A stretch of DNA of 64,000 nucleotides, from NCBI GenBank assembly GCA_028274465.1, contig CM051458.1, positions 54,735,253-54,799,252 of the forward strand. Direction: 5' to 3'. Under the pieces are notes generated by a model, which did not search any database, had not been told where the DNA came from, and saw only the letters and a program-made list of their open reading frames with translations. Below are positions 1-14,589 of this stretch, piece after piece. The stretch is from Plantago ovata. Lineage: Eukaryota > Streptophyta > Magnoliopsida > Lamiales > Plantaginaceae. The translations under genes and the position numbers were made by a program. Numbering within the stretch: the first letter of the stretch is position 1; each line of letters starts with the position of its first letter.

Positions 1-1607
1 GCCTTTAGAAATTGTGAAACACAAGCTGTACTTTTTTATTTGTTTCCTTAAGGAGTTGTTAGAAAGCTGCATCGAGCTGAATATACGGTCCAATTCAGGG
101 AAACTATTAGACTAGTCTAATTGCATGATAATTAACAGGTGTGGTTGGGATATATATGTAGTTAGGGCTTTAATGTGTCGGGGTAAATAATTTCAAATAA
201 CTGTCAAATATCAAAACTAATGGGTTGGACACATTACTTAACCATATATTAATTGTCTGAAGTAATAGATTTTGCTTTTGATGTCCTTTGATTACTGTAG
301 TTGCATAGCTTCAATTTTTCTGTTGATGTGAATTCTTCCAATGCAACAGTCATTTATATTTTTTCTTCTTGCATTTATAAAGCTATCATTGCTCAGGAAA
401 AGATAAATCTGAGTGGCATGGGACATGTAGCTAATTGATGTGGGATTTTCTTCCAATGTATCTGTCATTTATAGTTTCGATCTTGCACTTATCAAGCTAT
501 TCATTTGCTCTGGAAATGATAAATCTGAGTGGCACTACATATATAACTATTCAAGAGTGCAAGGGCTCTGTCTAGCTAATAAAGTACTCCTAGTTTCAAT
601 ATTTTAATGTGTGTACTGCCTTTTTTTTTTTTCCTTGTCAAACTGATAATAATTTTTGGATAGGATTTCTTCATTGTTCCTGGCAGTTACATCATTTAGC
701 TGTGTTAAAAATATGTGTCAAAGTCACTTAATTTTTAACAGAGTGATCATTACATGCTGCCAAGCAGGTTATTACTCAATTTTGTGGTTCTTTTTATACG
801 TACCATATATTTAGAGATATAATCACCCTTATACCCATCTAATGCTCTGGAACTGTTAAGAAGAAGCATTTGTCTCATTCTTGATTGTGGTTACATTACC
901 ATTTATCATGTCTTTAAAGTATTTCCTGAAGCATCTAATGAAGAAGCTATGTTGTTTAAAGAGTAAAAAGGACGCTTGAATAGTTGAACTTCATCTGATA
1001 TGAATCGCGCCCTTTTTTCTGTAGTTGTAAAATGATTCTAAGGACAAGTGTAGGAAAGGAACAAATTTTTAATGGTTTTTCAGCAGTGTAAAAGGGAAGT
1101 TGCTTACAGCAAGTTAGGTAGCAGAAAGTTCTGGTTCATTGAAAAGTCAAGCTATGTGGATTTTGGAGTGATCAAATTATTTGTAGAGCCGTCTTATATT
1201 CAAAGCGAAATCTCTTTCTAATGAATCAAAGCAAAATCTTTTTCTAATGGTATCTGAAGTCTGCGCTTGCCTGTTAGGAAGTATTCTGAGTTCCACACAT
1301 ATATACAATTGTTATTAATGTCAATTAGGCAGGGGAGGTTATTTATAGCTATATAGCATATTTCAAATGTTATTTTCTTGAATAAACTTCATGAATGTAT
1401 TTGGTTCGCTCTATTACTTCTCCTCTGGTAATATGTTCACTTATTTGGTTGTCTCTTGTAGATATTCACTTTCCGTCGTTTTTGTTTCCTGATCTGGTAA
1501 AAGATTGTTTGCCGAGGTCTTAACATGCTTCTTTACATCTCATTTTCCTAGACATAGTTTTATGTAGAGTCTTTGACGCTTTCTAACTCAATTGTTACCA
1601 TGTGCAG
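1..1607 (+). other. Intron of SAC9; no exon recognised
   Basis: AT-rich sequence with no reading frame that resembles SAC9 or any other family I know. The first recognisable SAC9 exon starts after a TGTGCAG acceptor at 1607 and already encodes an internal part of the SAC domain, so the N-terminal exons must lie before this window. The only structure I see is an imperfect tandem repeat at 322-534. Confidence 0.7.
322..534. repeat. Imperfect tandem duplication in SAC9 intron
   Basis: Two diverged copies of roughly 95-100 bp, 322-417 and 436-534, both start near TTGATGTG, share TTCTTCCAATG and end in GATAAATCTGAGTGGCA. They look like a local duplication with no visible coding content. Confidence 0.7.
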
Positions 1608-4600
1608 GGATATGCAGAATGTAGGACTTTCGGAAGCCGAGGTCAACAGGAAGGGGTTGTTGCACTCACTGCTCGCCGGAGCAGGTTGCATCCTGGAACT
1701 CGGTACCTAGCAAGGGGTATCAATTCATGTTATGGCACAGGTAATTCTTTTATACATTCTCAGATCATTTTTTGCATATCTGATCATTCTGATTGAAATT
1801 AGAGTAATGTCCTTACATTCACTCCCTATAATACATTGTGTCTGTGCAGTTTTCTAGAATATTACATGCTTTTGATTCATGTTTCTTTGTTCCTCTTGAC
1901 TTAAATGTTAATTTACTTTAAGAATATGCCTGTGTTGTTAACATTGTTATGTTCATAACCTTATTAATATTTTTACCTATTCCTTGATCAAGCATCAGTC
2001 TCTTTGACATGTTAATTAAGATTTTTTTTTGTTAGTTTGAGGTTTTCTGTCACCTTGAACAACTTTCAACTGACAGTTATATCTGTAGATTGGTGACGGA
2101 AAAGTATGAATATGATGCTTTAGCTTATGAAGTCTACTTACAAATTGCTCCAGATGGCAGTATGATATTTGTAGCTTACAGTTTCATAGATATATACTCT
2201 AGTGATACACTTGATGGACCAAAAGCATATAAACCTTCGAGCTTGCTGACGCATGGCTAACTTTGGCTTAAAAATAGAGAGACATTTTTGTAATCTTGAT
2301 TCATGTGTATATTCTGCTTCTTCTGTTCCTACTCATTCATGTTGTTCAATGAGCAGGCAATGAAGTTGAATGTGAACAACTTGTTTGGGTTCCTAAAAAA
2401 CCTGGTCTAAGTGTTCCTTTCAATACTTACATTTGGCGAAGGGGCACTATTCCTATGTGGTGGGGTGCAGAGCTAAAACTTACTGCTGCGGAAGCTGAAA
2501 TATATGTTTCAGATCGTGATCCTTATAAAGGAAGTGCCGAGTATTACCAGAGGCTGACTCAAAGATATGATTCAAGAAATCTAGATGTTGCTGGGAATCA
2601 GAAACGAAGTGCATTGGTCCCAATTGTGTGTGTTAATCTGCTAAGGAACGGGGAAGGGAAATCAGAATCTCTTTTGGTTCATCATTTTGAAGAATCACTA
2701 AATTATATTCGTTCTACTGGGAAACTTCCTTTTACTAGAATTCATTTAATAAATTATGATTGGCATGCGAGTGTTAAATTGAAAGGAGAACAGCAAACAA
2801 TTGAAGGACTTTGGTATCTTCTAAAAGCACCCACAGTGTCGATTGGTATTTCCGAGGGTGATTACCTGTCCTCACGTGAAAGAATTAACAATTGCAAAGG
2901 TGAAATCATCTGTAGGGATGACTGTGATGGTGCTTTCTGCTTAAGAACCCATCAAAATGGAGTGATACGTTTCAATTGTGCGGATTCTTTGGATAGAACA
3001 AATGCTGCTAGTTTCTTTGGTACGCTCCAGGTTTTCATGGAGCAGTGCAGGCGGTTAGGTATATCACTGGATAGTGATTTGGCACAGGATCATCACTCAC
3101 CTGGTACTTATGCTGGAAATGTTGCACCATTGCCACCTGGCTGGGAGAAACGATCTGATGCTGTGACCGGAAAAACATATTTCATTGATCACAATACTAG
3201 GACCACAACCTGGAATCATCCATGTCCTGATAAACCTTGGAAAAGGTTCGATATGACTTTTGAAGAGTTTAAGAGATCAACAATATTGTCACCTGTCACT
3301 CAGTTATCTGACCTTTTCTTGACTGCTGGCGACATTCATGCAACATTATATACGGGTTCAAAGGCCATGCACAGCCAAATTCTTAGCATTTTTAGTGAGG
3401 AAGCAGGAAAGTTCAAGCAGTTTTCTGCTGCACAGAATTTGAAAATCACCCTACAGAGAAGATATAAGAATGCTGTTGTAGATAGCTCTCGTCAAACGCA
3501 GTTAGAGATTTTTCTTGGATTAAGACTATTCAAGCATTTTCCTTCAGCAATGACACGGCCACTACAAGTATGTAATCTCTAGATTTTAGTAGTAGTTGAG
3601 TTTTTATAAGTGTGCTTGTTGACAAGGCTGTTTCTGGGTCAAAGTTCTGATGTTCAGTTTATAAGTAACCTCTTTCATCTTCCTTTAATGAATTCCCCAC
3701 TTGCTTTTCCAAATAGGCCTATCTGAACTTAACACATGTCCAAATATGTTCAAGTCCTAGAGTTCTGTTGCCCCAGTATTCGAAGCAGCATTAGTTTAAT
3801 GTCCTAGTAATAGCTTATTGTGTGTGTTGACTTGTTCCTTGCGTATGTAATTTCCTGTAGTAATATTTGGGTACTAAGAATAATTATATCCTTTTAGTAT
3901 CAAGGCTGTTTATAGTCATTGCAAACACATATCAGGAAAGGATAATCTAGAGATATATAATAGATATAGTGCGTAACCTCCTTACAAGCTCGTGATTACA
4001 GTTGAGGCGGCAATTCCTTTTGTCACCCCGACCCAGGCCCCCGAGATAGTGATGACCTTTCCCTTTGTTTCCATGTGTTGGGCCTCATAAATGATTTTAG
4101 TCCACAGGAGAGGGTGTTTGTTAACTATCCCACATATTTTCCTGACTCGAACTATAAAGACTCAATTCCTCTGCCGTTAACACAATCTTTAAGAAGATGA
4201 TGACCCCAACCTTACTATGATATGAGAGCCAGGTCCCTAGACAATGATGAGTTTGCATTTCTATATCCATTTGTTAGGCCTCTTAAATCATTTCAGCGTC
4301 ACTTGAGGATGTGAGCTGCTAGGAATGTTACCAAACAATGTGTGGGGCCAACATGTGGATATAACTCTTTCAATAATTCTACAAATCTCACACATTCCAA
4401 TGTAGATGAAATTGGCATTGCTCTTACTCGGATCAAGTCTTTTATGCATGTGTACAGAATGGTATTGCCATCAATTATTATTATTTCATGATTTTTGTTA
4501 ATTATGACAGGTACCTTCTCGCCCTTTTGGATGCTTTCTGAAACCAGTTTCAAGCATGTTTTTGACCTCCGATGGCGGAGCTAGTCTTCTCAGTTTTAAA

Positions 4601-7600
4601 AGAAAGGACCTTGTATGGGTATGTTTGTGTTTAGTGCTATTTAGGACGAATTTATCCCCTTAAAAATCGTGTTTACTTTAGTTGGCTTCTTTTTTTTTTT
4701 ATATTTTGGTGCATTCACTTCCAGAAGCTTATTGTTCTTGTATATATATAATAGGTTTCTGCTCAGGCTGCTGATGTGGTTGAACTCTTTATCTATCTTG
4801 GCGAACCCTGCCATGTTTGTCAGCTTCTTCTCACAGTTGCTCATGGTGCAGATGATACTACATTTCCATCAGCTGTTGATGTGAGAACGGGCCGCTGCCT
4901 TGATGAACTAAAACTTGTTCTTGAGGTCCGGTATACCTCTTACATTATCTCTCCCGCGTATTCTTCATTTGGTTTCGTACTAGTTCTTTCACTTTATTTC
5001 TAATTTGTTAAATTGTTTCTAATTTATTAAATTATTTGTTTTTATAAAATCCGGATAGGAGTTTCACTTTAGTTCTTACTGAATATTTCTTGAGTCAACT
5101 GGCGCATATGATGGGTCTTCGTCATTTCTGGTTTGGAAGCTAGATTGCTAGCAGTGGCAATATGTTATGGTTGAAAATTTCTTGTTTGTAATACAAAAAA
5201 GCTCTAATATAGAATAGATCTGGATCCTATGAGCTTGTTAATCTAATTTTTTTTTTTTTTTTTTAAGATCTAGCACCATGTCAAGTGTTGCTTGAGTGAG
5301 AAAACATTCTTGCCATTTAGGAGGATCCAAGCTCTCTGGTCACGAATTACTGTTGACAATTTATATCTTATAAACTTGATCCTCTTGACTGATTTCTAGT
5401 TATAAAGTTTGTCTATCTGTAATAGGAAAGGGGCATGTCTATGTGCGAGTGAGATCTAAGGTTTGGTCTAAGGCCGAGTGGTACAAGGAAATCAGTAACT
5501 CTCCCGGGAGTTGGTGTACTTTCACTTGTACCGAAAACTTAAAAGAACAAAAAATAAATAAATGAAGGAAATGAAATATATACCTTAATTTTACATTTGG
5601 TGACAAAGTACTGGTTTAAAATAAAATGTTTACAGGGAGCTTCTATACCTCAATGTGCAAACGGGACAAACATCCTGATCCCATTAGCAGGACCAAGTAG
5701 TGCAGAAGATATGGCTGTCACAGGTGCAGGTGCACGTGCACAAGAAACTTCCAGCCCTTCCATGCTGTATGACTTTGAAGAACTAGAAGGACAATTGGAT
5801 TTTCTTACTCGTGTTGTGGCACTTACATTTTATCCTGCGGTGGCTGGAAGAGGCCCCATGACACTTGGGGAGGTATGCGAAACCATATAATGTTTTTGAG
5901 AGTTCATATCTAATGACTAATACATACATTATGTGCATTGGTTTATGTTAAGATTATCTTCTAAATCAGCCAAGTAAATGAAAACCTGAAGGAATATGAA
6001 GCATTTGGCCTGCTTTCTTTTCCATCTTAAATGAGTATGACCCCATATTGCAATATGTGCAGGTTGAGATTCTTGGGGTGTCTCTTCCATGGAAATCAGT
6101 TTTTTGCCATGAAGACATTGGTGTGAGGTTTTGTGAGCACATTGATTCTCACCAAAAAGGAACCAACTCTTTACATTCTGGAACAGAAGCCAATCCTTTT
6201 GCTGCACAAGAGATGAACAACAATGGGCTTCCATCAATTCAATCAGCTTCATCGACCAATTCTTTTGTCGATTTTTTGACTGGGGAAATAGGATTTTCAG
6301 ACTCCATTTCTCAACCAGTTAGTGAAACTGTTGTATACGAGGGGAGTGATTTACTTGACTTCTTGGATGATCCTCTTGCTAAGCCAGTTTCTGATAATAG
6401 TACCAATTCCAAGATCATACCCACTGAAGGAGGTTCAGATGACGGTTCTCAACAGTATATCAGATCTTTTAAAGCCCTTGCAGGACCTCACTGGGTATAT
6501 TTTTGACCTCAACTGATTCAACACTTCTATATTTTTTCTTTTAATGATGTGTTCCTTTCGTGTTCGCCTTTTAGATTTGTATTGGGTGACGTGTTCTTTT
6601 TGCCCCTGATTTATTTTCATTATTATTAGTCATATATAAGAACTAAAGCTCCTGGCATCTTGTACAATGGTCATCTAATTGACTGTCTTTTTTGTCTTTG
6701 TATGTACATATCTAACACATCCAATGGTATCATTAGATTCCAAAGAAAACATGAAGTCTGTACTTTTCTTTGGGCCTATAATGTATTTGGCCAAATAGCC
6801 AAGTCTTTTGTAACCTACAACAATCTTAGTGGTATTTCCTGTGCTTGCAACAAAAGCTATATTGCAAACTATTTTTGTTTCATTTTATGTGAGAAAAGAA
6901 AGGTGAACCTCTTTATGTTAGAACCAAAATAGCCATATTTATTTCCATATTGTATTTGAACAAAAGTGTCCTTGGCACGTCATTTTCTTTAGCGTCACCC
7001 TCCTTTGGGTTTGGTGGGAGGGGAAGGGGATAGATCAGGCCCTTTTCTTTAGTTTTCATCTTCATTGCTTCAGCTGTGTAGAGCAAGCCTTTGATTATCC
7101 CATATAACAAAACATAGTGATTGATGCAATTGACGCATAGGAAGTGCTATTTAGATCCTATCTCTTAACTTTATTTAGTAGAAGGATCCCTTCCTTAAGG
7201 GGATCTCTAGAGCCACCCCTTTGAGCTCCCGGTCTCCATCTAGTCTTGAATTTTGTATTTGTTGGCTAGAGTTACTTTCTCTCGTGAACTATCATGCCGT
7301 GATTCTAATCTTTGTCTGTATAATTGCATCCTCAATGGTAACCTTTATCCTTCTAATATAACTATGCATTACCGACTTTCTTTGAAAAGTTCAATATGCA
7401 AAGAAATTCCTAATAGTTCTCTACACCGACTTTCACTATGGATGGGTCTGACATATAATTATCATTTTCTATCTTGTACCCAAAATATGCTACTAACTAA
7501 TAGCTTGCCTATATATGTATGTGTATTATATGCAAATCCAGTTTGAAATCTACTCTTCACGTATATAAGGTGTGATCATCATTTGACCTCATTGTTTTTT

Positions 7601-10600
7601 AAATAACAGCAGGACAGAAGATTGGATTACATGGAAGCCATGAAACTTGAAGTAGAGCGTCTTCAATCGAACCTTTCTGCTGCTGCAAGGGATAGAGCTC
7701 TCTTATCAATGGGCATTGATCCGGCCAGCATCAATCCTAATATGCTGCTCGAAGATTCATACATGGGAAGATTATACAAAGTGGCAAGTAACCTTGCATT
7801 GCTTGGGCAAGTTTCAGCCGAAGACAAAATTACTGCTTCAATTGGCCTTGAGATAGCTGATGAAAATGCTGTTGATTTCTGGAATATCACATCAATTGGG
7901 GATAGCTGTTCAGGTGGTGCATGCCAAGTTCGTGCCGAAACTGGCGAAAATGTCGGTTTAACATCTTCCAGGGATTCAGAAACAATCTTTAAGTGTTATG
8001 AGTGTAGGAGAAAGGTTTGTAAAGTTTGTTGTGCGGGAAAAGGAGCTCTTCTGCTTACGACCAATAACTCAAGAGAGGCTTCAAGCAACAATGGCATAAA
8101 TGGCCAGGGAGGATCAGCACATGGATATTCTGCTACTCCATCTTCAAATCGCTTGCCCACACTTGACGGGGTTATCTGTAAAGAATGCTGCCAGGAAGTT
8201 GTCCTTGATGCATTGATTTTGGATTATGTCAGGGTTTTGATTAGCTCAAGACGGAAAAATAGGGGAGTTGATGCTGCGGTTGAGGCCTTGAATCATGTTG
8301 TTGGACTATCACCAAGAAATTTAAAAGATCCATTTCTAACTAGTCAAGGAACTGTTACAGTCTTGGAGAAGTTAACTAACGGGGCCGAATCGCTTGCCGA
8401 GTTCCCCCATGCCAGCTTCCTATACCCGGTAATATATGGCACCTTCCCCCACCCTTCCACCCCTTTCCTACATGCATTTATGTTATCTACAGTGTTAGTC
8501 GTTCTGATCTTGGTTACCTGGATTTAAATTCATACTGATCAGAGGATCATTAAGTGATTACTAAGTATCTTAAATAAAAAGCCAAGAGGATATGGTAGAT
8601 TCATGCCATCAGCTACACTGGAAGTGTGGAAATTAACCATATTGTTTAAATTGTTATGGAAAAGATTGGGAGGGAAGCAGGATAATTGAAGGTAGTACTT
8701 GAGAGCTTGCTTCCTGTTAGACATAAGAAGTTATAGTAGGTCATGGACATATCATCTGCTGATACATCATCTAGGTACTTAATAAGATGATCTTGTAGTC
8801 CTCAACCCATAAACAGCTTCTGTTATGAGTGACAAAACTAGTATGGCCACCTTTAATGCATGCTTTTGAATTGGAAGTAACTTGCTATCAGAATTTTGGC
8901 TTCCTGACTGTAAGCTGTGCCTTGCTGATATGCAGGTTGAGACAGCAGCAACTTCAGCTCCTTTATTATCACTTATAACTCCTTTAAATTCGGGCTCACA
9001 AGATTCATATTGGAGGGCTCCTCCGAGTGTCTCATCAGTGGAACTTGTCATTGTCCTTGGCACTATTTCTGATGTTGCGGGTGCTATCCTCCTTGTTAGT
9101 CCTTGTGGCTATTCAATGTCTGATGCTCCCACTGTAAGTCTGCTTTCTCCTGACTTATTATTAATAGATCCACAATGAAATCGTCACTAGATTTTGTCAT
9201 GTTGTTTGCAGTATTTCTCTCTATATGTCTGTTAATTCTTTTGTTTGTGTTTTATATCAAATGTTTGTAGACCTATTCTCTCTCATGAATAATAGTAAAT
9301 CCATATTGCAAAGCCTTTATTGGGACAAAAGTAAGAGGGAGAAATATGCAACAAGAATCGAAAAGGATAAATGGAAAAAATTAAGGGTAGGCAAGAATAA
9401 TTTGCATTGAGCATGTATGTACCGAACTTCTAAATTTATGGCATAAAGGCTACTAAACTCAAAAGGTACTGAACTTTTACTTTTTTAGCACTAGAGTAAC
9501 TTATTTTTTGGTGGCACATACCAAACTATCATAAAAGTTTCAGTACCTTGCGTGCAAAACTTATGCAGGCTCATTACCTTTTGTGCCAAAAAATAGAGTG
9601 TAGTATCTTTTGTGCAAAAAATGTAGAAGTTCAGTACCTTTAGTGCCAAAAGAAAAGTTAAGTGCCTTTTGTGCCAAAACATGTAAAAGTTGAGTACTAT
9701 ATGAACTAAAAGCCCTCAAGTAAAAGTTAGAGAAAAGGAAATAAAATGTTACATCTGGTTCCATATGTAAATTAATAGTTATGATCTTATCATTAGTTGC
9801 TTCTCCACTTGGGGCCTTAATCACAACAAAATCTTGGTTTTCCTGTTGCAGTCACCTAAGTTCTGAAGTGAATGCTTTCAAACAGAAAAATAATTCCTAA
9901 ACTGGTTCTTCATATTATTATTTGCACGACTTTTTCTTTTTAGCTTGGAATAAAACAACCACATGGCACTGCGTATGAGGATATCATATCATACCTTAAA
10001 ATCAATTTTCAGTTTCTTCACCTTGTTTGACTTTGCATTTTGTGTTTGCACTGTACATATAGGTGCAAGTATGGGCCAGTGATAAAATAGACAATGGTAA
10101 AGGATCATGTGTGGGAAAATGGGATTTGCGGTCTTTGATTTCATCTTCATCTGAACTCTGTGGCCCGGATAATTCGTCATTTAATGATGGTAAAGTTCCC
10201 AGGCATGTAAAATTGCCCTTCAAGAATGCTGTCAGATGCCGCATTATTTGGATAACAATCCGTCTTCAGAAAGTTGGATCTAATTCCGTCAATCTTGATA
10301 GAAACTTTAGTCTTTTGACTATGGATGAAAATCCCTTCGCGGAACCAAACAGGCGTGCCTCTTTCGGAGGTCAAATAGACAGTGAACCATGCATCCATGC
10401 TAAAAAAATTCTAGTGGTCGGTAGAGCCGTCAGAAATGATGTTGGGACATCGCCTCAGGGTTCTGACTCGATAAATGTGAGAACTTGGTTAGAAAGAGCT
10501 CCACAGCTTAACAGATTCAAGGTAACATTTCATCACTCCTAGCTCGAATTCTGAATTGATCTTCAGCATCAATATTATTGTTTTTTAATGTTCTTTCTTT

Positions 10601-11800
10601 ATTTCTCTTTCTTTTTCTTTATTATATTATTATTATTATTATTATTACTATTTATTTATTTATTGTCATCATCATCATCATCTATTAGAAGTTAAATCCC
10701 CCTCCCTTGTTTGTTTAAGAAATTGTCTTCACTTTTCAGGTTCCTGTTGAGGTTGAGAGGTTAATGGACAATGATCTTGTGCTGGAGCAATTCCTATCCC
10801 CTGTTTCACCCCAATTGGCCGGATTTCGTTTGGATGGTCTTAGTGCAATAAAGCACCGAGTTAACCACTCACCTTCTTCCGATGTAAATACTGGGGACCC
10901 TACCTCGTCTCTCCTGGAAGATAGGCTTATATCTCCTGCTGTGTTGCATATTCAAGTATCTGCCCTTCAGGTATTTTAAAGATCCTTTTTGTACTGATGG
11001 CATATTACACAATCCAGGACCAAGTTGGTTTTTTCTTGAGAGTTATCTGACGCATATTGCTGCTTATCAGCAAGTCAGGATCAAAATCTTAGCTAGTCAA
11101 TTGAAAGTTGAATAGATCTTTATTAACATCACTAGACCAGTTTTCAGTCAGTCTCTTTTCTCGATGAAGTGAAACAGCAGTGTTGGTATAGGATTTGAAT
11201 AATTGGACGAATTTTGATAAGGCAAAAGTTTACTTGGATGATATATGAGTGGGCTAGATTTGCTTTGAGAAATGAGAAAATATTGGCGAAGTGTCGTAGG
11301 TAGAAGTTTAAATTGCCATAAATAACAGTCTGCTATCCCAATTCCCAAAGACTTGGCAATATATTTACCATGAAGTTTTCCTGTCATATTCGCGTTGTAC
11401 AAAAGATACATAAGATGAGGATAATCAGTTTGAATATTTGGTAGAACAAGCATAAATCTTTTTTCTTCGTCTTGGATTATTCATCTTCTTTTTTGTGACC
11501 TGATCTAATTATTGTCACAGGAGTCTCACAACATGGTAACTGTGGCTGAGTATCGGCTACCAGAAGTGAAGGCTGGGACACCAATGTACTTCGATTTCCC
11601 TAGGACAGATAACCACTCGCCGCATTACATTCAGGCTTCTTGGAGATATTGCTGCATTTTCAGATGACCCAAGCGAAGATGATCAAGAATACAGAGCTCA
11701 TCCATGGGCTGCAGGCTTGTCCTTGGCAAACAGAATCAAGTTGTACTATTATGCTGATCCATATGAACTCGGTAAATGGGCAAGCCTTTCAGCTGTTTGA
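1608..11800 (+). CDS. SAC9: SAC9 phosphoinositide phosphatase, 3' part (SAC + WW domains), with frameshift in last exon
   Basis: Exons I place: 1608-1740, 2357-3567, 4511-4618, 4755-4925, 5636-5872, 6063-6494, 7610-8428, 8936-9133, 10063-10521, 10740-10970 and 11521 to the end; all have GT-AG borders and compatible phases. The SAC-domain CX5R phosphatase motif CADSLDR is at 2977-2997. A WW domain (LPPGWEKR to TTTWNHPCP, about 3128-3225) interrupts the catalytic region; this combination is diagnostic of plant SAC9. A Cys-rich patch ([13 protein letters not shown], about 7993-8031, and CKECC near 8179) follows. Arabidopsis SAC9 is about 1,630 aa and limits PI(4,5)P2 in stress and endomembrane signalling. 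The exon for the family's initial roughly 200 residues is outside the window. In the last exon the frame shifts by one base near 11605: the literal frame stops at 11665-11667, but the adjacent frame carries the conserved C-terminus ([15 protein letters not shown], ends LSAV) to a TGA at 11798-11800. Confidence 0.96.
5400..5575 (+). repeat. Possible tRNA-derived SINE remnant in SAC9 intron
   Basis: GGCCGAGTGGTACAAGG near 5472 resembles the A box of Leu/Ser tRNAs, and the segment ends in an A-rich tail (about 5540-5575). No clear B box and no target-site duplication were found, so this is a weak call. Confidence 0.25.
9466..9705. repeat. Minisatellite-like element with inverted ends in SAC9 intron
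   Basis: Several diverged copies of a roughly 35-45-bp unit with the core GTACCTTTTGTGCCAAAA. The left end (GGTACTGAACTTTTACTT) is nearly the reverse complement of the right end (ATGTAAAAGTTGAGTACT), as in a MITE whose interior is a tandem array. No target-site duplication was identified. Confidence 0.6.
10614..10683. repeat. Compound microsatellite (TAT/TTTA/CAT)n
   Basis: Runs of ATT, TTTA and ATC trinucleotide or tetranucleotide repeats in the SAC9 intron just before the exon at 10740. Simple-sequence DNA. Confidence 0.9.
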
Positions 11801-12280
11801 TCATCGTCATCGCAACTGTCTGCCCAGCTAATTCTTTAGTATCTAGGACTGTTTTTAATAGCGAATGTTTTTTTCACGATTCATTTTTGTTTGTATCTTG
11901 TTGTCATGTATGTAAAATTTTAATGTTGGTTCATTGATTATACACCACCGCGTGTAAAATGTTACGGAGTATAAGAGACATAACCCCTGACTAAGAGTTT
12001 AAGGCCAGGGTTCATTATGAGAAAGAAATACAACAGTAACTTTTCCTTGCATCTTTAAATTTTGTTGCTTGTTGCTCCTATGAAGAACCGATACAAATAT
12101 GAAACGGATACATAAATACCCTTATAAATAGAAGTTTTAGACCTAGTTCATCAATGTATAAAAAAGCACATCAAACACAACATACGGAAGAAGGAAAAAA
12201 AAAAGTGAATTATACAAGTTATACTATAAAGACACCAATATGTTTATTCAAGTGGTACGGTACGAAGAAACGGTAACAGT
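11801..12280. other. Intergenic, between convergent SAC9 and phytoglobin
   Basis: AT-rich DNA between the stop codons of two convergent genes; presumably holds both 3' UTRs. No repeat, RNA gene or further frame recognised. Confidence 0.6.
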
Positions 12281-13627
<1,347 letters not shown>

Positions 13628-14589
13628 TTCAACCACAGAATGAAAATGGTTCAATGAGTGGAAAGTATACTTGTATACTTAGGCCCTGGTTACTTTGTAT
13701 TTACAAAGTTGATCAAATCACTTTTTTTACATTTGGGCCCCCCAATGTAAAATTTTTGGAATACCAGTGTGTTTTGAATGAATAATTGACTGATTGGTTG
13801 TCTGAAAAAGTTTGTGTTTGTGGACAAAGATTCTGTTTTCAAACACACATTTTAGATTGGTTTGTTGTGTTCTGGATGTGTGTTTTCGAATTATGTGCAC
13901 AATACATTGTTTGGTTTGCGGTGTAATGTTTCTGGACTGTGTTTATAAATTGATTGATTGGTTTGAAGTTTCATTTTTTGTTGTGTTTTGAAGGTTTTGG
14001 ACATAATAGAACATAATTGAACAAGAACAGAACCAAATCATTCAACTTTCATAACAAGAACATAACCAAATCATTCAACTTTCATAACAAGAACAGAACC
14101 AAATGGTTGAACTTTCATAACAACATGTAGGAATATGAAGTCGAAATCAAGGATGTATAGCAGCGTGAATGCTTACTACCGCTAGTTAAATTTAATAGAC
14201 TTCAAATTTTAGTTATTTTTATACTATAAATAAATTCATCATCCATTTGTTATGTTACTAACGGTTCAGTCTAAAAAAAACCTTTAATTTGAGATATAAA
14301 TCTAAGGCTTGAACTTTTAAACTCGCTGGAGGTAAAAAAAACAGTATACACGCAATCTAATCTCAATCTGCAAGTGATTCTAAATAATTTTCCCTTGGAG
14401 CAACGCAAGCAAATAAAGTGTTCATTTTGTCACTAACATGGCAAATTAGTTTAAGAAACCCAGAAATTACACAAGCAAATAGTGTCTATTCTGAACACAC
14501 ACAGGATTCTTAATTCTTGAAGTGACATTACTACATATTTGTAATGCTTGAAACATGTTCATTATCCAAGTCTTGAACAAGTCACTGCC

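Noticed and set aside
4299-4553. Open minus-strand frame opposite the SAC9 intron/exon at 4.3-4.6 kb
   Set aside because: Lies partly over a conserved SAC9 exon and has no recognisable domain; a chance frame.
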